NCBI GenBank assembly: GCA_002172485.2
Contig: NHFP02000006.1
Coordinates: forward strand, 18,927-68,124
Origin: Crocinitomicaceae bacterium TMED114
GTDB taxonomy: Bacteria; Bacteroidota; Bacteroidia; Flavobacteriales_D; Sanyastnellaceae
DNA: 49,198 nucleotides
Direction: 5' to 3'
Shown piece after piece: positions 7,993 to 16,089 of this stretch. The translations under genes and the position numbers were made by a program. Position 1 is the stretch's first letter. Every line of letters begins with the position of its first letter. The notes beneath the pieces were generated by a model. It saw nothing but the letters and a program-made list of their open reading frames with translations, was not told the DNA's origin and ran no database searches.

Positions 7993-8322
7993 TCAGGAAC
8001 CGCGCTCCGCATCATCGGCGAGGCGCAACAGCTCCGCTCGGATCGCCTCCAGACGTTGACGCAGGGCCTCAGTTTGCCGGCGCTCCTTCAAGGCCTGCTT
8101 GAGCTGTCGCTTGGCCCCATCAATGGTGTAGCCCTTGCCCTTGAGTAAGTCGTGCAGGACCCCAATGATTTCGATGTCCTGGGACGTGTAGGCGCGCTTT
8201 CCACTCCCCTGCTTCTTGGGGTCCAACGCCTTGAACTCCTTCTCCCAATAGCGCAGCAGCGACGTGTTCACGTCGAATAGCTCCGCCACTTCGGAGATGG
8301 TCCAGTAACGTTTGGTTGCCAT
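7993..8322 (-). CDS. MerR family transcriptional regulator
   Basis: 109 residues. The N-terminal winged helix-turn-helix YWTISEVAELFDVNTSLLRYWEKEF is classical MerR, followed by a wing containing KRAYTSQDIE and a C-terminal helix rich in Lys, Arg and Glu for antiparallel dimerisation. There is no effector domain and no metal-binding cysteine. This places it with the short MerR proteins common in Bacteroidota next to M23 peptidase genes. The start is set at MATKRYW; upstream codons in the frame do not look like protein. It lies 43 bp downstream of the M23 peptidase on the same strand and is probably co-transcribed. Confidence 0.92.
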   Translation of the reverse strand: MATKRYWTISEVAELFDVNTSLLRYWEKEFKALDPKKQGSGKRAYTSQDIEIIGVLHDLLKGKGYTIDGAKRQLKQALKERRQTEALRQRLEAIRAELLRLADDAERGS

Positions 8323-8365
8323 GACCTGCAAGATGCGCCCCGCAGGAGGTTCAGGCCAAATCGAC

Positions 8366-9337
8366 TCAGTCGAAGCTTTGGTTGGCGTTTTCCGACGCGG
8401 CCAACAACGTCTCGTATTGCTCGGGAGACAGATCGTTGAAATAGTAATGGGCGGGGTTGACACGCTTGCCCTCCTTGAACACTTCGTAGTGCAGGTGGGG
8501 CGCCACCGAGGTGCCCGTGGATCCGACCAAACCGATCACTTCACCCCGCTCCACACGCTGGCCCTTCCGGACCAGGATCTTGGACATGTGGGCGTAGAGG
8601 GTCTCGTAGCCGAAACCGTGTTGGATTTTGATGTGGTGACCGTAGCCGTTGTATTTCTTCTTGACCTCGACCACCTTGCCGTTGCCGGTGGCAAAAATCT
8701 CGGTGCCGGTCGGGGCGCTGAAGTCCATGCCCCAGTGCATTTTGCGCACTTTGTAGATGGGGTGAATGCGATAACCGTAGCCACTCGCCATGCGCTTGAG
8801 ATCGCTGTTCCGCACGGGTTGAATGGCCGGAATGCTTTGAAGCAATTCCTCTTGGTTCTCGGCGAGTTGGACCAATTCCCCCACGCTTTCTCCCTGTGCC
8901 AAAATCCGGCGCTCCAGCTCGGCCATGTCCTGCCGCAGGGCGATGACCTGTTCGCTTTGCTCCAAGCCTCGGAGGTCGCGATAACGGTCGGTTCCGCCAA
9001 TGCCCGGGTTGCGCAAGTGCGGCGGGTACGGCTCAGCGCCGAAGATGTTCCTGTAGATGACCTCATCCCGCTCCACCAGTTCTCCAAGGGCGTCGGACAT
9101 CTCGGTCACCTGCCCTTCCATGGTGCTCAATTGGGATTCGAGGAATTCGATTTGGCGCTTCTGGCTCCGCACCTTCGGACTCTCGAAATAGCGGTCAAAA
9201 ACGAGGATGGCCACAAAGGCCACACCCGCAAACAACAGGGTGCGCCCAAAGAACCAGCGCGCGTAATCCCGCGCTGTAAAGGGCACCACCTCCGTACGGA
9301 GCTGGTCCTGATTGAACCGAATGTGGTGTTTCCGCAT
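8366..9337 (-). CDS. Membrane-anchored M23 (LytM) peptidase
   Basis: 323 residues. There is a cytoplasmic head (1-30), one transmembrane helix (LLFAGVAFVAILVF) and a predicted periplasmic coiled coil (about 55-170, rich in Glu, Gln and Leu heptads). The C-terminal LytM domain carries the zinc motifs HWGMD (HxxxD) and HLHYE (HxH), so the site looks catalytically intact. It is predicted to cut peptidoglycan cross-links or activate amidases at the cell wall. The topology is like that of the M23 proteins encoded beside alaS in many Flavobacteriia. An exact box TACTTTTG is at 9362-9355, 17 nt before the ATG. Confidence 0.94.
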   Translation of the reverse strand: MRKHHIRFNQDQLRTEVVPFTARDYARWFFGRTLLFAGVAFVAILVFDRYFESPKVRSQKRQIEFLESQLSTMEGQVTEMSDALGELVERDEVIYRNIFGAEPYPPHLRNPGIGGTDRYRDLRGLEQSEQVIALRQDMAELERRILAQGESVGELVQLAENQEELLQSIPAIQPVRNSDLKRMASGYGYRIHPIYKVRKMHWGMDFSAPTGTEIFATGNGKVVEVKKKYNGYGHHIKIQHGFGYETLYAHMSKILVRKGQRVERGEVIGLVGSTGTSVAPHLHYEVFKEGKRVNPAHYYFNDLSPEQYETLLAASENANQSFD

Positions 9338-9354
9338 GGCCGAAAATTCCAGTG

Positions 9355-9382
9355 CAAAAGTACGGGAAAGTCCCTACTTTCA
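9355..9382. promoter_or_regulatory. Divergent -7 boxes of M23 peptidase and alaS
   Basis: Minus-strand TACTTTTG (9362-9355, an exact TAnnTTTG) and plus-strand TACTTTCA (9375-9382, last base off consensus) point outward with 12 bases between them. The plus-strand box would give alaS a leader of roughly 75-80 nt; the minus-strand box would give the peptidase a leader of about 10 nt. Confidence 0.5.
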
Positions 9383-9464
9383 CAACCGCAAACCCGCGAC
9401 TGACGCGGCTTTCACAGAATCTACCCTCCACAACGGCGTGTGAAGAACGCCACAACACGGACCC

Positions 9465-12083
9465 ATGGACGCCGCCAACATCCGCCGCACGTTCCTCGAT
9501 TTCTTCCGCGAAAAGGCCCACGAGATCGTCCCTTCCGCACCCATGGTGCTCAAGGATGACCCCACGCTGATGTTCACCAATGCGGGGATGAACCCCTTCA
9601 AGGACGTGTTCCTCGGCAACCGCCCGGCGAAGTCGCCCCGGGTGGCCGACACCCAGAAGTGCCTGCGCGTCAGCGGCAAGCACAACGACCTCGAGGAGGT
9701 GGGGGTCGACACCTACCACCACACGATGTTCGAGATGCTGGGCAACTGGTCTTTCGGCGACTACTTCAAGCAGGAAGCCATCGATTGGGCGTGGGAATTG
9801 CTCACCGACCGGTTTGGCATCGACAAGGACCGCCTCTACATCACCGTCTTCGAGGGAGACCAAGGCGACGGCTTGCCGCTGGATCAGGAGGCCATGGACA
9901 TCTGGCTGAAACACGTTCCAGCCGAGCGTATTCTGCCCGCCGACAAGAAGGACAACTTCTGGGAAATGGGAGAAACCGGGCCTTGCGGACCGTGCTCGGA
10001 AATCCACGTGGACATCCGGAGCGCGGCGGAGCGAGCGGCTGTCCAAGGCGCCGAGCTGGTCAACAAGGACCACCCGCAGGTCATTGAAATATGGAACCTC
10101 GTGTTCATGCAATTCATGCGCAAGGCAGACGGTTCCCTCGAGCCCTTGCCCGCCAAGCACATCGACACCGGCATGGGCTTCGAGCGCCTCGCCGCCGTGT
10201 TGCAAGGCAAGCAGAGCAACTACGACACCGACGTGTTCCAGCCGCTCATCGGCCATCTGTCCAAAGCGTCCGGCAAGCCCTATACCGGCGGAGACGACAA
10301 GGTCAATGTGGCCTTGCGGGTGTGCGCGGACCACGTGCGCGCTGTGGCCTTCTCCATTGCAGATGGCCAACTCCCCTCCAACGCGGGAGCCGGTTACGTC
10401 ATCCGCCGCATCCTGCGCCGTGCCGTGCGGTACGGCTACAGCTTCCTCGGATTTGACCGTGCATTCCTGTTCGAACTCGTCGACCTCATGGCGGCGGACA
10501 TGGGGGACTTCTTCCCTGAGCTCCGCGCCCAGCAGGCCCTCATCGCCAAGGTGATGAAGGAAGAAGAAGAGGGCTTCCTCCGCACCCTTGACAAGGGCAT
10601 CCAGCGCTTGGAAGAGAAAATCTCGGGAGCGCAGCGCCTAGACGGTGAAGCCGCCTTCGAACTCTACGACACCTATGGTTTCCCCATTGACCTGACCGCC
10701 CTCATCTGTGCCGAAAACGGCGTGGAGGTCGATCAGGCTGGTTTCGAAGCCGCCTTGGCACGGCAAAAGGACCGTTCCCGCGCAGCCGGTAAGGTCGAAG
10801 CGGGAGACTGGAACGTCCTCGAGGACGACAAGGTGGAAGAATTCATCGGCTACGACCGGATGGAAGCCGACGTCCGCATCACCCGCTGGCGGGAGGTCAA
10901 GGTCAAGAACAAGACGCGCTACCAACTCGTCTTCAACCTCACCCCCTTCTATCCCGAAGGTGGCGGACAAGTCGGGGACACCGGTATTCTGGAGGCCCCC
11001 GACGGATCCTCCCTTCCCATCCTCACCACCCGCAAGGAAAACGAGCTCATTCTCCACATCGCGGAGCAACTCCCCACCGATCCCAAGGCCCCCTTCAAGG
11101 CCCGTGTGCACAGTGACAAGCGCCGGGAAACCACCCTGAACCACACGGCCACCCACCTGCTACACGAAGCCCTGCGCGACGTGCTCGGCACCCATGTCGA
11201 GCAGAAGGGGTCCCTGGTCAAGGATGCCGCGTTGCGCTTCGACTTCAGCCACTTCCAGAAGGTCACTGCGGAGGAATTGCTCGAGGTGGAGAACCAGGTC
11301 AATGCGGCCATCCGAGAGAACCGCGCCCTCGACGAGCGCCGGAACATCCCCCTCGACGAGGCCAAGGCGGCAGGCGCCATGATGCTGTTCGGCGAGAAGT
11401 ATGGAGACACCGTCCGCATGATCGGTTTCGGGTCCAGCGTTGAATTGTGTGGTGGCACCCACGTGGGTGCCACTGGTGAGATCGGATTGTTCCGCATCAC
11501 CTCGGAAAGTGCGGTGGCCGCGGGCATTCGCCGCATCGAAGCAGAGACCGGCGCGCGCGCCGTGGCCGGCACCGTGGCCCAACGCGACCTGCTCCAAAGC
11601 ACCTCCGAGGCTCTAAAGGGACCGTCCGACCTGGTCGGCGCCATCGAAGACCTTCAGGCCAAGGTGGCCTCACTCCAGAAGGAAGTGGATGGCCACCGAC
11701 GCGAACAAGCCATGGCCATCAAGCGCCAGCTGGTCGCCGACATTGAGCGGCCCGGCGGTGAAGGAACGCCCGGCATGTTGGTCACGGAGGTCCCGCTCGA
11801 CGCGGGCGCCATCAAGGACATCGCCTTTCAACTCAAGGCAGAGGCGGCGCCACTGTATGCCGTTTTCGGAAGCCGTTCAGGTGGCAAGCCAACCATCACG
11901 TGCCTCATCACAGAGGAGCTCGCCAAGGAAAAGGAATGGAACGCCGGACAGCTTGTCCGGGAATGGGGCCGCCACATCCAAGGCGGGGGCGGTGGTCAGC
12001 CGTTCTTCGCAACGGCCGGTGGCCAGAATGCCGATGGAATTCCGGACGCGCTCGAGGCGGCCCGGTCCCTGTTCAAAAGGTGA
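9465..12083 (+). CDS. alaS: Alanine--tRNA ligase
   Basis: 872 residues, full length. The N-terminal class II core includes FTNAGMNPFKDVFLG and FEMLGNWSFGDYFK. The editing domain has zinc/active-site ligands in HTATHLLHEAL and CGGTHVGATGEIG. The C-terminal DHHA1/C-Ala domain ends with the glycine-rich GGGGGQPFFATAGG. It charges tRNA-Ala and removes mischarged Ser and Gly. The start MDAANIRRTFLDFF matches the family. The stop at 12083 directly abuts the stop of the convergent DUF5684 gene (TGATCA), so there is no room for a separate terminator. Confidence 0.98.
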   Translation: MDAANIRRTFLDFFREKAHEIVPSAPMVLKDDPTLMFTNAGMNPFKDVFLGNRPAKSPRVADTQKCLRVSGKHNDLEEVGVDTYHHTMFEMLGNWSFGDYFKQEAIDWAWELLTDRFGIDKDRLYITVFEGDQGDGLPLDQEAMDIWLKHVPAERILPADKKDNFWEMGETGPCGPCSEIHVDIRSAAERAAVQGAELVNKDHPQVIEIWNLVFMQFMRKADGSLEPLPAKHIDTGMGFERLAAVLQGKQSNYDTDVFQPLIGHLSKASGKPYTGGDDKVNVALRVCADHVRAVAFSIADGQLPSNAGAGYVIRRILRRAVRYGYSFLGFDRAFLFELVDLMAADMGDFFPELRAQQALIAKVMKEEEEGFLRTLDKGIQRLEEKISGAQRLDGEAAFELYDTYGFPIDLTALICAENGVEVDQAGFEAALARQKDRSRAAGKVEAGDWNVLEDDKVEEFIGYDRMEADVRITRWREVKVKNKTRYQLVFNLTPFYPEGGGQVGDTGILEAPDGSSLPILTTRKENELILHIAEQLPTDPKAPFKARVHSDKRRETTLNHTATHLLHEALRDVLGTHVEQKGSLVKDAALRFDFSHFQKVTAEELLEVENQVNAAIRENRALDERRNIPLDEAKAAGAMMLFGEKYGDTVRMIGFGSSVELCGGTHVGATGEIGLFRITSESAVAAGIRRIEAETGARAVAGTVAQRDLLQSTSEALKGPSDLVGAIEDLQAKVASLQKEVDGHRREQAMAIKRQLVADIERPGGEGTPGMLVTEVPLDAGAIKDIAFQLKAEAAPLYAVFGSRSGGKPTITCLITEELAKEKEWNAGQLVREWGRHIQGGGGGQPFFATAGGQNADGIPDALEAARSLFKR

Positions 12084-12458
12084 TCAGGCGAGGGCCGTGC
12101 CCGCCTGCTTGTCGTAGACGGGACCTTGATACTCTTCGTTGTAATCCAAACCGAGGTTGAGAACGTAGAATGCGTTGAAGGCCACCACCAACACATGGTC
12201 GATCCAGTGGTGCTTGCCGAAACTTTGAGCGAGCTCCACCATCCACTTGGCAAGGAAGTAGAGGTTGATGCCCGGGACAAGCACCCACAGCGCGTGCGTC
12301 TCGGGACGCCCCACAATGCGCATCAAGGCGACCAAGTTGAGGCCCGGAATGAAGGCGTGCCAAAAAGGTTGCCCAGCCTTGTCGTAAAGGCGGGCGGCGC
12401 CACTGGCAGCGATCATGCCGAGGAAAACACTGAGTACGGCGCGTTGGCTGATGTCCAT
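12084..12458 (-). CDS. DUF5684-type small membrane protein
   Basis: 124 residues with about four hydrophobic segments. The pattern KAGQPFWHAFIPGLNLVALMRIVGRP, then VPGINLYFLAKWMVELAQSFGKH, and YQGPVYDKQ near the end matches the membrane domain that Bacteroidota signal peptidase I proteins carry at their N-terminus (DUF5684). Here no peptidase follows, so it is a stand-alone copy of unknown function. It is the last gene of the long minus-strand block, 103 bp after the NtrC-like gene. A weak box TACCTTGT lies about 25 nt upstream. Confidence 0.8.
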   Translation of the reverse strand: MDISQRAVLSVFLGMIAASGAARLYDKAGQPFWHAFIPGLNLVALMRIVGRPETHALWVLVPGINLYFLAKWMVELAQSFGKHHWIDHVLVVAFNAFYVLNLGLDYNEEYQGPVYDKQAGTALA

Positions 12459-12473
12459 GTGCTGGGGCTTTGC

Positions 12474-12593
12474 TTACACAAGGTAGACGTGTACTTCGGA
12501 CAAGGTTGCCTCCAAGTGACTCCCCATCAACAACTTGACCTTGATGAAGCCGTCTCTAGAATCAGTCCAGCGAGACGTATCGCCGGACATCAT
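12474..12593 (-). CDS. Candidate small ORF, 39 residues, overlapping the ntrC-like gene end
   Basis: On the minus strand a double ATG (12593 and 12590) inside the last codons of the NtrC-like gene opens a frame shifted by one base. It runs through the intergenic gap to a TAA at 12474-12476, 15 bp before the DUF5684 start. The peptide ends DGFIKVKLLMGSHLEATL and then SEVHVYLV, an alternating hydrophobic pattern like paired beta strands rather than random sequence. Arrangement and composition are suggestive, but there is no family match and no ribosome site, and chance is quite possible. Confidence 0.2.
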   Translation of the reverse strand: MMSGDTSRWTDSRDGFIKVKLLMGSHLEATLSEVHVYLV

Positions 12594-13728
12594 CGGCGGT
12601 CACGGTCTCCCCGCAGAGGATGACGAGGCGCTCCACCACATTCCGCAATTCCCGGATGTTCCCGCGCCAAGGCGCTTTGGCCAAAGCCTTCAATGCCGCC
12701 TTGTCAAAGACCGGCGCAGAGACACCGAGATCGGCGGCTACCCCGCCGAGGAAATGCTCGACCAAGAGCGGCACATCCTCACTGCGCTCCGACAGGCTCG
12801 GCAGGTGAATCGGAATGACGTTGATCCGGTGGAAGAGGTCCTCCCGGAACCGGCCTTCGGCAATTTCTGTGGCCAAATCCTTATTGGTGGCGGCCAGAAC
12901 GCGCACGTCCACAGAAATGTTCTTGTCGCCGCCGACGCGCTGGATGACTTTTTCCTGCAAGGCGCGCAACATCTTGGCTTGCGCTGGAAGGGCCATGTCC
13001 CCGATCTCATCGAGAAACAGCGTGCCACCTTGTGCCTGCTCAAACCGGCCTTTCCGCTGCTTGACCGCACTCGTGAACGCGCCTTTTTCGTGACCGAAGA
13101 GCTCGGATTCGATGAGCTCGGAAGGGATGGCGGCGCAGTTGACCTCGACAAACGGCCCGCCTTTCCGGGCGCTCTCGGCATGGATGTGGCGCGCCACCAC
13201 CTCTTTGCCCGTGCCGTTGGCCCCCGTGATCATGACGCGGGCATCCGTGGGCGCCACCTTGGCGATGATGCCGCGGATGTCTTCCAGGGCGGCACTGCGC
13301 CCCACCATGTCGTGCCCATCCCCGTTGCGCTTCCGCTGGCGCAACACCACGGTTTCCTTGCGGAGTTCCTCGCGGTCCGTGGCATTGCGCAAGGCCACCA
13401 GCACCCGATTGAGGTCCAGCGGCTTCTCGATGAAATCGAACGCTCCGGCTTTCAAGGCTTGGACCGCCAGTTCCACACTGCCGTGGCCGGTCATGATGAT
13501 GACGGGGGTGGCCACCCCTTTGAGCGCGAGGGCCTCCACAACCTCGATGCCGTCCTTTCCGGGCATCTTGACATCGCAGAATACGGCGTCGAATTTGCCT
13601 TCCAGCGCGGCTTTCAGGCCGCTGTCGCCGTCCTCCGAGTCGACCACCTCGTGTTTCTCGTACTCGAGAATGTCGCGCAGGGCGTGCCGGATCAGTCGTT
13701 CGTCGTCGATGATGAGAATGCGGGCCAT
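12562..13728 (-). CDS. NtrC-like response regulator: receiver plus sigma-54 AAA+ domain, no DNA-binding domain
   Basis: 388 residues. The receiver domain (1-120) has the acidic pocket at IDDE, phospho-acceptor Asp52 (FCDVKMPG), Thr80 and Lys102 (EKPL). The AAA+ domain (about 140-370) has Walker A GANGTGKE, the sigma-54 contact loop as GAFTSA (216-221; canonical GAFTGA), Walker B LFLDE and PWRGNIRELRN. The protein stops soon after (ETVTADDVRRYVSLD) without the Fis-type helix-turn-helix expected of NtrC-class activators. It should still respond to phosphorylation and contact sigma-54 polymerase, possibly from solution. No partner kinase is adjacent. A near-consensus box GATTTTCG ends 4 nt before the ATG. 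Confidence 0.9.
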   Translation of the reverse strand: MARILIIDDERLIRHALRDILEYEKHEVVDSEDGDSGLKAALEGKFDAVFCDVKMPGKDGIEVVEALALKGVATPVIIMTGHGSVELAVQALKAGAFDFIEKPLDLNRVLVALRNATDREELRKETVVLRQRKRNGDGHDMVGRSAALEDIRGIIAKVAPTDARVMITGANGTGKEVVARHIHAESARKGGPFVEVNCAAIPSELIESELFGHEKGAFTSAVKQRKGRFEQAQGGTLFLDEIGDMALPAQAKMLRALQEKVIQRVGGDKNISVDVRVLAATNKDLATEIAEGRFREDLFHRINVIPIHLPSLSERSEDVPLLVEHFLGGVAADLGVSAPVFDKAALKALAKAPWRGNIRELRNVVERLVILCGETVTADDVRRYVSLD

Positions 13729-13732
13729 GGTG

Positions 13733-13740
13733 CGAAAATC
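13733..13740 (-). promoter_or_regulatory. Near-consensus -7 box (GATTTTCG) of the ntrC-like gene
   Basis: Differs from TAnnTTYG only in the first base and sits exactly 4 nt (13729-13732) before the ATG at 13728, the same spacing as several exact boxes in the window. It lies in the 23-bp gap after the Ppx/GppA gene, so the regulator may be transcribed both from here and by read-through. Confidence 0.35.
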
Positions 13741-13751
13741 GCCGATGCAGG

Positions 13752-14750
13752 TCAATCTTCCTCCCCCCCTCCATCCACAGCGCGCCATTCGGAGGACAGA
13801 CCCTTGGAAATCCCGCGGGTCGCTTCCACCAGAATGCCCTCCGCGACGGTGTGGCGGGAGCGGCGCACTTCCTCAATGATCGGGAAGCGGTCCAGCACAT
13901 GGTCGATCAGCACGCAAGCCAAGGCCATGTACGGCACCCTATCGGGGTGGATGCCCGGCGTGTCGCGCAAAGCCGCTTTGTCCAATTTGGACAAGGCTTG
14001 GCACCTGGACTTCAAGGTGGGCAAAGGCAATGCATCGGCGATCCTCGGGTCGTGCCAGGCGGCATCGGCATCTTCCACCGCAGCGAGCGCATTGAACGCA
14101 CCGCTGGTTCCCACCAGAACGGTCGGTTGTCGGTCACCGAGGTCCAACATGACGGGGTCCAATGCGGCATCCACGATCTTCTTCAGGGACTCGACATCAG
14201 AGGCCCGCAAGGGATCGGCTGGCTTGATCCAATCGGTGAGGCGCGCGACCCCCATGTCCAAGCTGTACCGCCCGAACACTTGCTCCCGGTCCCACACCAC
14301 GCATTCCACACTCCCCCCGCCGATGTCCAAGGTCAAGGCCACGCGATCACCCAAGGAATCCAGCGGGACCGTGTCGGCCACTCCAAGGTGGATCCAGTGG
14401 GCCTCCTGATCTCCGTCGATCACGTCGATGGCCCACCCCAAATCCGCCGCACGGCGCAAGAAATCTGGCGCATTGGCGGCATCTCGGAGCGCGCTGCACC
14501 CGACTGCACGGAGGTGGGTCACCCCCAAGTTCAGCGCCGCCTCGCGAAACGAGGACAATACGTCCAAACCACGGCGCATCCGGTCCGGTGCAAGCCGGCC
14601 GGTCCGAAAGCTGTCCGCCCCCAGCCGAACGAGACGCCGCTGCTGAAACACGGTGGCCCATCCCTCCGCGGTGATTCGGGCAATGTGCAGTGTGAAGGTG
14701 TTGGTGCCGCAATCGGCGATGGCGACCCGGTGTCGGTGCTCAGCGTCCAT
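13752..14750 (-). CDS. Ppx/GppA family phosphatase
   Basis: 332 residues, an actin-like ATPase-superfamily phosphatase. Phosphate-binding loops are ADCGTNTFTLHI at the N-terminus and LTLDIGGGSVECVV in the middle; GTSGAFNAL and RSRHTVAEGIL complete the pattern. Family members hydrolyse polyphosphate and/or pppGpp in the cytoplasm. The protein is the short form without the C-terminal HD-like domains of E. coli Ppx/GppA. Its start overlaps the end of the upstream ABC permease gene by 11 bp, so translation is likely coupled. The ntrC-like gene follows after 23 bp. Substrate preference is not readable from sequence. Confidence 0.92.
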   Translation of the reverse strand: MDAEHRHRVAIADCGTNTFTLHIARITAEGWATVFQQRRLVRLGADSFRTGRLAPDRMRRGLDVLSSFREAALNLGVTHLRAVGCSALRDAANAPDFLRRAADLGWAIDVIDGDQEAHWIHLGVADTVPLDSLGDRVALTLDIGGGSVECVVWDREQVFGRYSLDMGVARLTDWIKPADPLRASDVESLKKIVDAALDPVMLDLGDRQPTVLVGTSGAFNALAAVEDADAAWHDPRIADALPLPTLKSRCQALSKLDKAALRDTPGIHPDRVPYMALACVLIDHVLDRFPIIEEVRRSRHTVAEGILVEATRGISKGLSSEWRAVDGGGEED

Positions 14751-16089
14751 GGCCCCTGACCCACTGGGCAATCAACTTCCACCCCGTCAGACTTCCGTCG
14801 TGCAAGACACCGTGGCGATAGATGCGACCGGCCAGCCACAATGTCGCCCGCGCCGTCAGCAACAGCAGGAGCCAAGAGCCGATCACCTCCCACAAGGACA
14901 CGCCCACGGCGACGCGAACAAGCATCATCACCGGTGACGTCAATGGGAACCAGCTCAATGCCGTGAAGGCGGCCATCTCGGGATTCTGTAAAGCGCCACT
15001 GCCCACGACGTAGGCGAACATCAGCGGCAAGATGATGGGGACCACCATGCTCTGACCCTCTTGCTCGGAAGCCACGGAAGCGCCCACGGCGGCATACAGG
15101 CTGCCGTACAGGAGATACCCTCCCACGAAAAATCCGATGGTACTCAGGGCCATCAGCCCCCACTGGATGTCCAACAGGATCGCAGTGAACTCGTTCTCGG
15201 CCATGACCGTCAACAGGTCAACAGGCACCTCTTCTCCCACGGCCATGGCACCTCCGGGGGTCAGGGCGCCGCTGTCAAAGAAGAGTTGGAATGCAGAAAA
15301 GGCGACCGTGGACAACACGCTCCAAGCCACCAATTGGGTCAGTGCCACGGCCCCGGTACCCATGACCTTGCCGAGCAGCAACTCCTCCGGTCGCACCGCG
15401 GCGATGAGCACTTCAATCACGTGGTTGGACTTCTCCTCCACCACGCTCCGCATGATCAAACCGCCGTAGACAGCGAGCACCAAGAACAGGATGGCACTGA
15501 AGAGAAACCCAATGCCCCCGCGAATTTCTTCGCCACCGCCCTCGACGCGTCCCGCTTCCGACACTTCGCGGTCCACCAGGATCAAGTCCAGCTTCAACCG
15601 TTGGTAGGCTGCCCAATCCAAATCGGTGCTGGCCAAGACACGTGCGTGCTCCATGGCGCGGCTGAGATCCCGCTCGATGTGGCGCTTGGCCACCATGCCT
15701 GGTGAGGTTTCGTAAACCAGATAGCCGGCTTTGTTCTGCAGGACGGCCTCGTCGTATTCGACCAACAAGGTGTAGCCCTGCGCCTGCCAAACGCTGTCTG
15801 CCGGTGCCTCGCGGACAAATCGATAGCCGTGATTGGCGCGCTCCGGAAAACATCCTGGACACCGCGGCACATACTGGCCCGATGCCGCATCCAACCGGGT
15901 AATCAGGCCGGGGGCATCCTCCACCAAAACACGTTGCTCCTGTTCCGTTCTGTCGGTGAAAAGGACAACCCCCGCCACAAAGCCCACCATCAAAAACGGC
16001 ATGAGCAAGGTGCCGATGACGAAGCTCTTCTTGATCACCCGCGTTCGCCACTCGCGGAAAATCACCGCGCCGAGCAATCCGACCCTCAT
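14740..16089 (-). CDS. ABC-2 type exporter permease (NatB/YhaP-like)
   Basis: 449 residues. An N-terminal transmembrane helix (SFVIGTLLMPFLMVGFVAGVVLF) is followed by a large periplasmic segment of about 140 residues and then five or so membrane helices, ending in LLLLLTARATLWLAGRIYRHGVL. The motif MRSVVEEKSNHVIEVLIAAVRPEELLLGKVMG is the conserved coupling/gate segment of ABC-2 permeases of the NatB type. It pairs with the ATPase gene, whose stop its start overlaps (16086-16089). The exported substrate is unknown; NatAB-type systems have been linked to sodium efflux and envelope stress. Confidence 0.9.
   Translation of the reverse strand: MRVGLLGAVIFREWRTRVIKKSFVIGTLLMPFLMVGFVAGVVLFTDRTEQEQRVLVEDAPGLITRLDAASGQYVPRCPGCFPERANHGYRFVREAPADSVWQAQGYTLLVEYDEAVLQNKAGYLVYETSPGMVAKRHIERDLSRAMEHARVLASTDLDWAAYQRLKLDLILVDREVSEAGRVEGGGEEIRGGIGFLFSAILFLVLAVYGGLIMRSVVEEKSNHVIEVLIAAVRPEELLLGKVMGTGAVALTQLVAWSVLSTVAFSAFQLFFDSGALTPGGAMAVGEEVPVDLLTVMAENEFTAILLDIQWGLMALSTIGFFVGGYLLYGSLYAAVGASVASEQEGQSMVVPIILPLMFAYVVGSGALQNPEMAAFTALSWFPLTSPVMMLVRVAVGVSLWEVIGSWLLLLLTARATLWLAGRIYRHGVLHDGSLTGWKLIAQWVRGHGR

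Noticed and set aside
12535-14409. 624-residue open frame on the plus strand
   Set aside because: It is entirely antisense to the NtrC-like and Ppx/GppA genes, which have full domain signatures. Its translation is rich in Arg, His, Gly and Pro with no motif: a G+C-driven shadow.
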